Both the position numbers and the translations under genes were made by a program. Positions 1-5,692 of a DNA stretch of 7,237 nucleotides are shown here, piece after piece (within the stretch, counting starts at the first letter, position 1; each line of letters opens with the position of its first letter). The DNA comes from Thermoplasmata archaeon (lineage in GTDB: Archaea > Thermoplasmatota > Thermoplasmata > Thermoplasmatales > Thermoplasmataceae). A model generated the notes under the pieces. It was not told the DNA's origin. It did no database searches and worked only from the letters and a program-made list of their open reading frames with translations. The stretch spans positions 1 through 7,237 of the forward strand of contig JAJYRT010000092.1 in NCBI GenBank assembly GCA_021793945.1. The letters are read 5' to 3'.

Positions 1-128
1 GCAAAGTCAGATGGCTTAGCATGGAGGACAAAGTACCTTCGGGCCGAGGGGAATTCAAGCCCATGGAGATTCCGCCAGTAACCTTTGAAGTGGGAAGCTC
101 CCTGCGAAAGCTGGGAGAGGAGGTCACA
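1..128 (+). other. Open reading frame running in from the left edge, in frame with the ABC ATPase
   Basis: Frame 3 is open from the window edge straight into the ABC ATPase, with no in-frame stop and an ATG at 21. The 36 residues between that ATG and the preferred ATPase start include GEFKPMEIPPVTFEVG and are not part of a usual ABC ATPase. The other two + frames close at TAG 17-19 and TAA 79-81. Three readings are possible: the tail of an upstream gene in another frame, a non-coding leader, or a genuine N-terminal extension or fusion beginning outside the window. No TATA-like element is visible here, which fits an internal operon position. I do not recognise the peptide. Confidence 0.35.
119..124 (+). 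promoter_or_regulatory. Shine-Dalgarno site deciding the ABC ATPase start
   Basis: GGAGGT lies 4 bases before the ATG at 129 and pairs fully with the archaeal 16S 3' end (CACCUCC). It is the strongest ribosome-binding signal in the window. It favours the ATG at 129 over the earlier in-frame ATGs at 21 and 63. Confidence 0.75.
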
Positions 129-1037
129 ATGAGCGATGTAGCCATATCAGTTGATGGTCTGAAGAAGAGCTATGGGCCGATTCGGGCTGTTGATGGTCTT
201 ACCTTCAATGTCTATGGTGGCGAAATTTACAGCCTGTTGGGTTCCAATGGCGCTGGTAAAACCACAACCGTAGAGATACTCGAAGGCATAAGGCACCCTG
301 ACAGCGGAAAGGTGACTGTGCTTGGACAGGATCCATGGCATCACGCCTCGCAGTTGCGAAACAAGGTAGGCATAATGCCCCAGGACTTCAGATTCATGGA
401 GCGTATAACGCCCAAGGAAGCAATCTCGTATTTCTGTAGCCTCTTCAACGTCCCGAATAAAGCCAGGGAATTGCTGAAACTTGTTGAACTTGAGGATTCT
501 GGGGATGTGCGCTTCGTCAACCTCTCCGGGGGACAGAAGCAGAAGGTAGGTATATGTCTCGCACTTGTCAATGACCCGCAAATTGTCTTTCTTGACGAAC
601 CTACCACGGGGCTGGACCCTCAGGCAAGGAGAAAGATCTGGGACCTGATAATTAAGCTTAAGGCAGAGCAAAGGACCGTCATACTGACCACGCATTATCT
701 AGAGGAGGCGGAAATACTGGCTGACCGCGTGGGCATTGTGGATCATGGAAAGATGGTAGTTGAGGGAAGCCCTGATGAGATCATTAAGAAGATGGGAACT
801 GGCAGGAAACTGCACATCCAGAATACCGATAATCTTGCGACGCACCTGAGTAAGGACCTTGACCTGACCCTGACAGTTTCAGGGGACGATATCGTGATAC
901 CTATGAAGAACAATCACGACCTGATCAATATCCTCGCCTACGCTGAGAAGAAGGGAATTGATCTGCCCCGACTTTCCTTGAAGGAAGACACCCTTGATGA
1001 TATCTTTGTGAACATGGTAAAGGAGAATGGAGAATAA
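129..1037 (+). CDS. ABC-2 type exporter, ATP-binding subunit
   Basis: This is the cytoplasmic ATPase of an exporter of the ABC-2 (drug-resistance/antibiotic export, CcmA/DrrA-like) class. It hydrolyses ATP to drive the permease encoded next to it. From the ATG at 129 it is 302 aa, normal for the family. All nucleotide-binding motifs are present: Walker [10 protein letters not shown] (38-46), Q-loop Gln85 in MPQDF, signature LSGGQ (132-136), Walker B IVFLDEP (152-158) with catalytic Glu157, D-loop GLDP (161-164) and switch His189. The last roughly 80 residues form the C-terminal extension usual in DrrA-like ATPases. The start was chosen from GGAGGT four bases upstream and because Ser-Asp-Val-Ala begins the normal ABC fold. 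It is separated by one base from the permease, so the two are co-transcribed. The family call is secure; the substrate (drug, lipid, polysaccharide or peptide) cannot be read from the sequence. Confidence 0.93.
   Translation: MSDVAISVDGLKKSYGPIRAVDGLTFNVYGGEIYSLLGSNGAGKTTTVEILEGIRHPDSGKVTVLGQDPWHHASQLRNKVGIMPQDFRFMERITPKEAISYFCSLFNVPNKARELLKLVELEDSGDVRFVNLSGGQKQKVGICLALVNDPQIVFLDEPTTGLDPQARRKIWDLIIKLKAEQRTVILTTHYLEEAEILADRVGIVDHGKMVVEGSPDEIIKKMGTGRKLHIQNTDNLATHLSKDLDLTLTVSGDDIVIPMKNNHDLINILAYAEKKGIDLPRLSLKEDTLDDIFVNMVKENGE
1029..1032 (+). promoter_or_regulatory. Ribosome-binding site for the ABC permease
   Basis: GGAG lies inside the last codons of the ATPase gene, 6 bases before the ATG at 1039. 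The alternative ATG at 1027 would have its nearest GGAG (1022-1025) only one base away, too close to work well. This is the reason for preferring 1039. Confidence 0.55.
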
Positions 1038-1038
1038 G

Positions 1039-2133
1039 ATGAAACTGAAGAACATATTCGCCGATCTTAAAATTTATGCTAAGAACTATACTAGAAGTGG
1101 TTCCGCGGTCTTCTTTGTCTTCATATTTCCCATAATCCTGATGCTGATATTTGGCTCTATATTTTCCGGAACGGGAAGTTCGCAGGTCCCGCTATACGTG
1201 CAGAACCTCGACTCAGGCGGAAACCTTTCGTCCCAGTTCATGGCTTCGTTGAATGAGACACATGTCGTAACCGTAAATATGATTCCAAGCAACGTGAATA
1301 TACACACGTATATTTCCGAAAATTCCATTTCGGATGCTCTCGTCATCCCTGCCGACTTCACTGTTTCTGCGAAAAATGGAAATGCTACCCTTGTTTATTA
1401 TGACAACCCGGCAGTGTCGACAAGTGGGGTAGCCCAGCAGGCTATCAGTTTTGCTGTTCAGGCAATGAATAACAAGCTCTCAAACACAAGCACAATCGTT
1501 TCATTGTCCGTGAATACGTCGCTTACAACACATACCACTGGATACGTGGATTACCTCATGCCCGGCCTCATAGGTTTCGTCGTACTTATTTCTCCCATGT
1601 TTTCAATGACCTACGTCGTAAATTCATATAAGCGCGACAAAATATTCCGGCAGCTTTCCCTCACTCCGCTAACAAAATCCGAGTGGTTCGTCTCTAAGTT
1701 TCTCTGGTACCTGATTGTTTCCGCCCTTTCCGCTGCAGAGATAGTTGCCATCGGAACTTTCGTTTTCAATGCCAGCATGGCAATCAACCTTTTCATGGCC
1801 GCCTTCATAGTGATAGGGGTATTCATGTTCACCTCCCTGGGGATACTGGCCGGAGCCATAGCAAGGTCAGAAGAGGGGTCTTCAGTCATAGGGAATGTAA
1901 TAACATTCCCCATGATGTTTCTTGCGGGAACATTCTTTCCCATATCCATAATGCCAGCATGGTTACAGTCCCTTGCTCACTTCCTTCCACTCTACTATAT
2001 AATCGATGGGCTTAACTCTGTGACATTATACACAAACTATCCTGCGGCGTGGTTCGATCTTGCTGTAAGCTTTGTTGTGGCTGTGGTGATCTTCGTTATG
2101 TCTATCTGGAAATTCAACTGGAGAGAAGAATGA
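1039..2133 (+). CDS. ABC-2 type exporter, membrane permease subunit
   Basis: This is the integral membrane partner of the preceding ATPase, 364 aa from ATG 1039 (368 aa if ATG 1027 is used). The layout is that of the ABC2_membrane_3/YhgE-like half: one transmembrane helix near residues 21-40, a large external domain of about 130 residues (44-170), then five more helices near 174-194, 217-241, 249-273, 283-302 and 338-358. The cytoplasmic loop RDKIFRQLSLTPLTKSEW (199-216) matches the family pattern of a basic stretch followed by 'L..tPl...e'. PLYYIIDGLN (317-326) is the conserved segment before the last helix. Positive charges fall in the predicted inside loops and the C-terminus (WKFNWREE). 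The external domain has five N-x-S/T sequons (Asn62, 72, 115, 149, 159) and there is no cysteine in the protein. The start sits one base after the ATPase stop, indicating tight translational coupling. Substrate unknown. Confidence 0.9.
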   Translation: MKLKNIFADLKIYAKNYTRSGSAVFFVFIFPIILMLIFGSIFSGTGSSQVPLYVQNLDSGGNLSSQFMASLNETHVVTVNMIPSNVNIHTYISENSISDALVIPADFTVSAKNGNATLVYYDNPAVSTSGVAQQAISFAVQAMNNKLSNTSTIVSLSVNTSLTTHTTGYVDYLMPGLIGFVVLISPMFSMTYVVNSYKRDKIFRQLSLTPLTKSEWFVSKFLWYLIVSALSAAEIVAIGTFVFNASMAINLFMAAFIVIGVFMFTSLGILAGAIARSEEGSSVIGNVITFPMMFLAGTFFPISIMPAWLQSLAHFLPLYYIIDGLNSVTLYTNYPAAWFDLAVSFVVAVVIFVMSIWKFNWREE

Positions 2134-2146
2134 TTTGGACTTTTGC

Positions 2147-2251
2147 ATGGCAACGGCAATAGGACCAACCACAAAAGGACCGGCAGCTTTCAAGCCGGGC
2201 ATGCCCTTCATCCGCGGCACCCATGGCAGGATAATCAGTAAAAGTGGCTGA
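2147..2251 (+). CDS. Possible 34-aa basic small protein (doubtful)
   Basis: A short ATG-to-TGA frame lies in the convergent gap between the permease and the CoA-binding gene. It encodes 34 residues beginning MATAIGPTTKGPAAFKPG and has six basic residues (Lys, Arg, His) and no acidic ones. It has only a weak GGA 7 bases upstream and no TATA box at the right distance, so it would have to be translated from the exporter mRNA. The opposite strand is also open here, which weakens the case. No family was recognised. This could equally be an untranslated 3' region. Confidence 0.2.
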   Translation: MATAIGPTTKGPAAFKPGMPFIRGTHGRIISKSG

Positions 2252-2252
2252 T

Positions 2253-2257
2253 AAAAA
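2253..2257 (-). terminator. Possible oligo-T terminator of the CoA-binding gene
   Basis: On the minus strand the sequence reads GATTTTTATC about 17 bases after the stop codon of the CoA-binding gene. Short T runs are enough for archaeal intrinsic termination. Five T without a hairpin is only suggestive. Confidence 0.35.
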
Positions 2258-2273
2258 TCTATCTGCTGCAAGT

Positions 2274-2687
2274 TCAACGGTGCATAAGCCTCATGTGCTC
2301 CTTCTTCATGCATCTGTCCATGACAACTTTCACATTGTTCTTCTTTGCAAGCTCAGCTGCTTCGAAGTTTATGACGCCTTCCTGCATCCAGATCACTTCG
2401 GGATGAAGTTTCAGGGCTTCTTCAACTACCGGCAGGACCAGTTCAGACTTTCTGAATATATCCACAATCTCAATCCTCGTTCCAGGAGGGACCGAGGAGA
2501 GATCTGGATAAGCCCTGATTCCTTTCCATGATTCTATGGAAGGGTTGATTGGAATCACATTGTAGCCATTCCTGACCAGGTAACTCGAGACGTCATAGCT
2601 CGGTCTTTCCGGCTTATCCGATATTCCTACGACTGCGACATTCCTGTATTTTGTGAGAAACTCTTCCGTTCTATCCTCGTCATACAT
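2274..2687 (-). CDS. CoA-binding domain protein (YccU/CoA_binding_2 family)
   Basis: This is a small soluble Rossmann-fold protein of 137 aa, the normal size for stand-alone members of the CoA_binding_2 family. The family is widespread and is thought to bind coenzyme A, but its cellular role is unsettled, so no reaction is claimed. The sequence follows the family order closely: VAVVGIS (17-23), KPERPSY (25-31), IPINP (45-49), VDIFR (75-79), WMQEGV (100-105) and MDRCMKKEH (123-131). The reading frame can be extended to a TTG at 2735, but that prefix (LHYHHSYYF) is unlike the family. ATG 2687 gives the expected acidic lead-in MYDEDRTEEF just before the first strand. ATG 2693 is also possible. 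The gene is divergent from the transcription factor TFS, sharing a 92-base region, and convergent with the ABC exporter. Confidence 0.85.
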   Translation of the reverse strand: MYDEDRTEEFLTKYRNVAVVGISDKPERPSYDVSSYLVRNGYNVIPINPSIESWKGIRAYPDLSSVPPGTRIEIVDIFRKSELVLPVVEEALKLHPEVIWMQEGVINFEAAELAKKNNVKVVMDRCMKKEHMRLMHR

Positions 2688-2706
2688 AACCATGTTAATA
2701 AAGACG

Positions 2707-2715
2707 AAATAATAA
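2707..2715 (-). promoter_or_regulatory. Candidate TATA element for the CoA-binding gene
   Basis: On the minus strand TTATTATTT is centred about 24 bases upstream of ATG 2687, close to the distance expected for a leaderless archaeal transcript. The box is less canonical than those of the other genes here. The TTTAAA core further upstream reads on both strands and appears to serve TFS. Confidence 0.35.
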
Positions 2716-2749
2716 GAGTGATGGTAATGCAACAATGAAAATAAATCAC

Positions 2750-2757
2750 TTTAAATA
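2750..2757 (+). promoter_or_regulatory. TATA box of the TFS gene
   Basis: TTTAAATA is centred at 2753.5, exactly 26.5 bases before the ATG at 2780. That is the standard archaeal TATA-to-initiation distance. It predicts transcription starting at or within a base of that ATG (a leaderless mRNA) and argues against the ATG at 2771, which would lie upstream of the transcription start. Confidence 0.65.
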
Positions 2758-2779
2758 GAGTTACGCAATAATGAGAGTT

Positions 2780-3091
2780 ATGTTCTGTAGCAAATGTGGT
2801 TCATTGATGACGCCTACCAGAGATAAGTACATCTGCAACAATTGTGGCTACGAAGTCAAGAAAACAAAGAAAGACGGCCTGAATTCCCAGATTCTGAATC
2901 ACGGCAATTCCAAGGAAGCAATAATGATTAAGGAGGAAAAAAGCGCGGAACCCCTTGATTCGGATGCAGTTTGTCCGAAATGCAAACATCAGGGAGCATA
3001 CTATCTTCTCAAGCAGACACGGTCAGCCGACGAACCCGAGACAAAATTCTACACATGCCAGTCCTGTGGGTACAGGTGGAGAGAATACTGA
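2780..3091 (+). CDS. tfs: Transcription factor S (TFS), transcript-cleavage factor of archaeal RNA polymerase
   Basis: TFS is the archaeal counterpart of TFIIS, with an RPB9-like N-terminus. It enters the secondary channel of RNA polymerase and stimulates cleavage of the nascent RNA in backtracked complexes, rescuing arrest and aiding proofreading. From ATG 2780 the protein is 103 aa, the usual size. The N-terminal zinc ribbon uses Cys3, Cys6, Cys19 and Cys22 (FCSKCGSLM at the start). A charged, lysine-rich linker (about 26-60) follows. The C-terminal zinc ribbon uses Cys65, Cys68, Cys93 and Cys96 and carries the diagnostic motif QTRSADEP (79-86), whose Asp84-Glu85 pair is the catalytic acidic dipeptide, then CGYRWRE at the end. 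An ATG at 2771 would add MRV; the promoter position and the usual M-x-C-x-K-C start favour 2780. SRP54 follows after 44 bases with its own promoter. Confidence 0.95.
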   Translation: MFCSKCGSLMTPTRDKYICNNCGYEVKKTKKDGLNSQILNHGNSKEAIMIKEEKSAEPLDSDAVCPKCKHQGAYYLLKQTRSADEPETKFYTCQSCGYRWREY

Positions 3092-3105
3092 CTTCCACGA
3101 TATGA

Positions 3106-3113
3106 TTATATAA
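3106..3113 (+). promoter_or_regulatory. TATA box of the SRP54 gene
   Basis: TTATATAA is centred at 3109.5, again 26.5 bases before the start codon (ATG 3136). It implies an independent, leaderless SRP54 transcript despite the short distance from TFS. A T-rich run (TATTTTAT, 3117-3124) just downstream could also help end TFS transcription. AAGGA lies only 3 bases before the ATG and is probably not used as a ribosome-binding site. Confidence 0.7.
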
Positions 3114-3135
3114 CCATATTTTATCTTAAGGAATC

Positions 3136-4509
3136 ATGGTTCTGGACAATTTAGCTAGTTCGCTGCGCGACACCATTAGAAAGATCTCAAGATCAGGTTA
3201 TGTTGACAGGGAGCTGCTTGATGAGGTATCAAGGGACATACAGAGAGCACTCCTTAAGGCGGACGTGAATGTAAAGCTGGCACTGAACCTGACAAACACA
3301 GTAAGACAGAGGGCGCTTGAAGAAAAGCCTCCTGCAGGAATGCCGCAGCAGGACTTTGTTGTCAAAATCATATATGACGAACTCCTGAAGATTCTGGGAA
3401 CTGAATCAGGCATCAGCTTGAAACCGCAGGTCATAATGCTTGTCGGTCTCTATGGGCAGGGAAAGACAACCTCGGCAGGAAAACTGGCCAAATTTTTCAC
3501 AAAGAAGGGTCTCAATACGGGGCTTATTGCGGCTGACATACACAGGCCTGCCGCATATGAGCAGCTTCAGCACATAGCACAGCAACTGAACGTGAAATTC
3601 TATGGTGAAAAAGGGTCAAAGGATGCACTTTTAACCACTAGGAATGGCTTGAAATCTCTTTCTGATACTGCAGTCAGGATCATAGATACCAGCGGTAGGG
3701 ATTCTCTGGATGCTGGGCTTATACAGGAGGTAAGTGACCTTAAGAAGCACATACAGCCGGATGAAGTGCTTCTTGTTATGGATGCTACTATTGGACAGCA
3801 GGCTGGACCACAGGCAAAGACCCTTAACGAAGCCGTCGGAATAAGCGGGGTTATAATAACCAAGATGGACGGAACAGGAAAGGGTGGAGGAGTTCTGAGC
3901 GCCGTAGCCGAGATAAACACTCCCGTTTATTTTATCGGAACTGGGGAACATATGGATGACTTTGAAGTCTTCAATCCGAAGAAGTTTCTCTCGAGACTGC
4001 TGGGTCTGGGTGACCTGGAAAGCCTGATGGAGGCGTTCAAGGAGACTAACATTACTGAGGAGGAGGCAGAAGAATCGGTTAATAAGCTAATGTCGGGGAA
4101 GTTCAACCTCAAGGACATGTACGATGTCTGGGAGAAATTCTCACAGCCAGGAATATTGCAGAAACTTGTTGATTCACTTCCGCTATCAAAGCTTCCCGGT
4201 GGTCCAAAAATAAACCAGGCGGATGTGGAGAACGCCGGAAACAAGCTTTACAATTACAGGGTCATAATGGATTCAATGACATTCAGTGAACTGGAGGACC
4301 CCGAGATAATAAACTCCAAACGGATAGCACGTGTTGCCAGGGGATCTGGAAAAACAGAGGCAGATGTAAGGAATCTTCTCAAGGAATACAAGGGGATGAA
4401 GAACAACCTGAAGCTGATGAAGGGAAACAGGGGTTTCAAGAAAATGCTTCGATCACAGATGAAGGCCGGCAACTTCGGTCTGGAAGAAGAACTTATGAAG
4501 TCAAACTAG
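3136..4509 (+). CDS. srp54: Signal recognition particle 54-kDa GTPase (SRP54/Ffh)
   Basis: SRP54 binds signal sequences emerging from the ribosome, sits on SRP RNA and docks with the receptor FtsY through paired GTPase domains, delivering membrane and secreted proteins to the translocon. The 457-aa length is normal. The N domain helical bundle covers about 1-95. The G domain has P-loop GLYGQGKTT (104-112), DIHRPAA (134-140), DTSGRD (184-189), DATIGQQA (216-223), TKMDGTGKGGG (242-252) and GTGEHMDDFEVF (268-279). The M domain (about 300-457) has the FNLKDMYD segment and the SRP-RNA-binding helix-turn-helix around SKRIARVARGSG (394-405). Several positions differ from the usual GLQGSGKTT, DTAGR and SR..RIA.GSG. 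The stretch 329-377, covering the finger loop that normally contributes methionines to the signal-peptide groove, contains none. The gene has its own promoter and its stop overlaps the convergent gene's stop. The identification is certain. Confidence 0.97.
   Translation: MVLDNLASSLRDTIRKISRSGYVDRELLDEVSRDIQRALLKADVNVKLALNLTNTVRQRALEEKPPAGMPQQDFVVKIIYDELLKILGTESGISLKPQVIMLVGLYGQGKTTSAGKLAKFFTKKGLNTGLIAADIHRPAAYEQLQHIAQQLNVKFYGEKGSKDALLTTRNGLKSLSDTAVRIIDTSGRDSLDAGLIQEVSDLKKHIQPDEVLLVMDATIGQQAGPQAKTLNEAVGISGVIITKMDGTGKGGGVLSAVAEINTPVYFIGTGEHMDDFEVFNPKKFLSRLLGLGDLESLMEAFKETNITEEEAEESVNKLMSGKFNLKDMYDVWEKFSQPGILQKLVDSLPLSKLPGGPKINQADVENAGNKLYNYRVIMDSMTFSELEDPEIINSKRIARVARGSGKTEADVRNLLKEYKGMKNNLKLMKGNRGFKKMLRSQMKAGNFGLEEELMKSN
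4506..4509. other. Overlapping convergent stop codons in one CTAG
   Basis: The palindrome CTAG supplies TAG to SRP54 on the + strand (4507-4509) and TAG to the divergent flavoprotein on the minus strand (4508-4506). The two genes therefore overlap by four bases and have no intergenic room for terminators, so each transcript must run into the other gene. Confidence 0.9.
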
Positions 4510-5606
4510 AGTATGCTTCCTAAGATGTCAGGCAAACTCCCATGGCCACGAAAATGAAAGTTGGATCCTGATTCCAGCCTGATTTTCAAAGTTTCTCTGT
4601 CCATTCCAGCGATCTTATCCATAAACCCATGGTTGTGTGTGTTCTTGGGCACTTCTCTGATTTTTCTTTCATATTCCGTGATAAGGTCGAATGTCCCTGA
4701 AACAAGCATCTGGTTTAAGGTCTCTGCAGCAAGCATTCCCGAAACATACGCGTTCTCTATGCCCATCGCACAGCAGTCAGCATTTATCCCAGTGGAGTCA
4801 CCGGCAACCAGCAGGCCAGGCATCCCAAGTTTCTCTGGATAACTTATGCGGTTTATTTCCGCGGACACTTCCTGCAGGCTGCCCCATCTACCGATCTTCA
4901 GGGTATTGTTGATGAAGGCAGAAATAGATTGTACGGGATCGAAGTCATTGTCCAGTCCAAGTGCTATGATGTTGGCTATACTATCCTCCTTGGGTATCAC
5001 GGCATACAGTGAACGCAAATCTCCACCCGGGTAAATGTCAATGCTTTTGCGGTTTTCAAAATTCCCGACAACCCTGTACTGAAAACTCTTTGCAACACGT
5101 TCTCCTCTTGAAATCCCCAGTTCAGGCAGATTTCTCATGAATGAGGAGTCCAGCCCTCCAGCAAATATAACAGCCCGGCATTTCTCATCCCTGACTGTTT
5201 GGCCGGTCCTTAACTTGACACCTGTTATTGAATCCGAATCAAGCACAGGAGAGATGGCTTCTGTTTTAATTTGTATGTCGGCACCCGCTTCAGATGATAG
5301 GGCAGCAAGATGTTTCTCAAACTTATCCATCTCGACGCTGTAAAATTCCATATCGTCAAGAATGATTGATGCATTGGCTTCGTCAACAAATATACGAATT
5401 TCACGGAGCGGTCGATTTATCCAGTGTTTCTGAACCCCTACGCCCATCCTCTCCAGGCCATTCCTGGAAAGAATCTCATAATCCCTCAGGGGTGATCCTA
5501 TCTCGATTTTGCCATCGACCATCAAGGTGCTGAGCCCAAGTTCAGCACTTCTCCTTGATGCAGCGCATCCGGATGGCCCTCCACCAACCACTATGACGTC
5601 ATACAA
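4506..5606 (-). CDS. Divergent FAD-dependent oxidoreductase of the geranylgeranyl reductase superfamily
   Basis: This 366-aa flavoprotein has the fold of the geranylgeranyl reductase/PHBH superfamily. Visible features are the N-terminal dinucleotide motif VIVVGGGPSG (4-13), an acidic end to strand 2 (MVDGKIEIGSP, 29-39) and the second FAD motif VAGDSTG (267-273), followed by a GIENAYVSGMLAAE helix (282-295). Archaeal reductases usually have a Cys-Gly-Glu/Asp after the 'IG.P' stretch; here it is RDYE (41-44). The YxWxFP substrate-cavity motif is replaced by a SLYAVIP stretch (199-205). FAD binding is likely, but reduction of geranylgeranyl chains is doubtful, so no substrate is named. There is no ATG at the front: a TGA at 5612-5610 closes the frame, leaving TTG at 5609 or 5606. 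TTG 5606 has AGGTG six bases upstream and gives the typical MYDVIVVGG start. It lies 86 bases downstream of the larger reductase, with no promoter between, so it is probably the second gene of that unit. Confidence 0.82.
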   Translation of the reverse strand: MYDVIVVGGGPSGCAASRRSAELGLSTLMVDGKIEIGSPLRDYEILSRNGLERMGVGVQKHWINRPLREIRIFVDEANASIILDDMEFYSVEMDKFEKHLAALSSEAGADIQIKTEAISPVLDSDSITGVKLRTGQTVRDEKCRAVIFAGGLDSSFMRNLPELGISRGERVAKSFQYRVVGNFENRKSIDIYPGGDLRSLYAVIPKEDSIANIIALGLDNDFDPVQSISAFINNTLKIGRWGSLQEVSAEINRISYPEKLGMPGLLVAGDSTGINADCCAMGIENAYVSGMLAAETLNQMLVSGTFDLITEYERKIREVPKNTHNHGFMDKIAGMDRETLKIRLESGSNFHFRGHGSLPDILGSIL

Positions 5607-5612
5607 CAATCA

Positions 5613-5617
5613 CACCT
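5613..5617 (-). promoter_or_regulatory. Ribosome-binding site selecting a TTG start
   Basis: AGGTG on the minus strand lies 6 bases before TTG 5606 and 3 bases before TTG 5609. It matches the archaeal anti-Shine-Dalgarno sequence and supports a non-ATG start at 5606. Internal genes of archaeal operons usually rely on such sites, whereas leaderless first genes do not. Confidence 0.5.
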
Positions 5618-5692
5618 TCCAAACGTAATCCTCATGGCTTCCGAGACTATGATCCGGAATCGTAATCCAGCTTGCGATGGAGTTCTGTCAGT

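Noticed and set aside
147..695. 182-aa minus-strand frame opposite the ABC ATPase
   Set aside because: The + strand encodes a complete ABC ATPase with every motif here; the antisense frame is a codon-bias shadow.
2026..2313. 95-aa minus-strand frame across the convergent gap
   Set aside because: It overlaps the ends of both well-supported flanking genes, has no promoter or ribosome-binding site, and its peptide (MKGMPGLKAAGPFVVGP part) looks like the complement of the GC-rich gap rather than a known family.
3600..3951. Two 106-aa minus-strand frames opposite SRP54
   Set aside because: Both lie wholly within SRP54, whose GTPase motifs are unambiguous; the translations have no recognisable domains.
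4120..4509. Possible degeneration of the SRP54 M domain
   Set aside because: The frame is intact to a normal length and the RNA-binding segment with GSG is present, so this is divergence, not decay.
5591..5635. 14-codon cysteine-rich frame (MRITFGRCDCCMTS) overlapping the start of the small flavoprotein on the minus strand
   Set aside because: It has a leader-peptide look, but there is no good ribosome-binding site or promoter, no paired hairpins for attenuation, and a frame this short is expected by chance.
5624..5668. Direct repeat CGTAATCC at 5624-5631 and 5661-5668 in the gap between the two reductase genes
   Set aside because: Eight bases twice with a 29-base spacer and no further copies is within chance expectation; it has no palindrome or helical phasing to suggest an operator.
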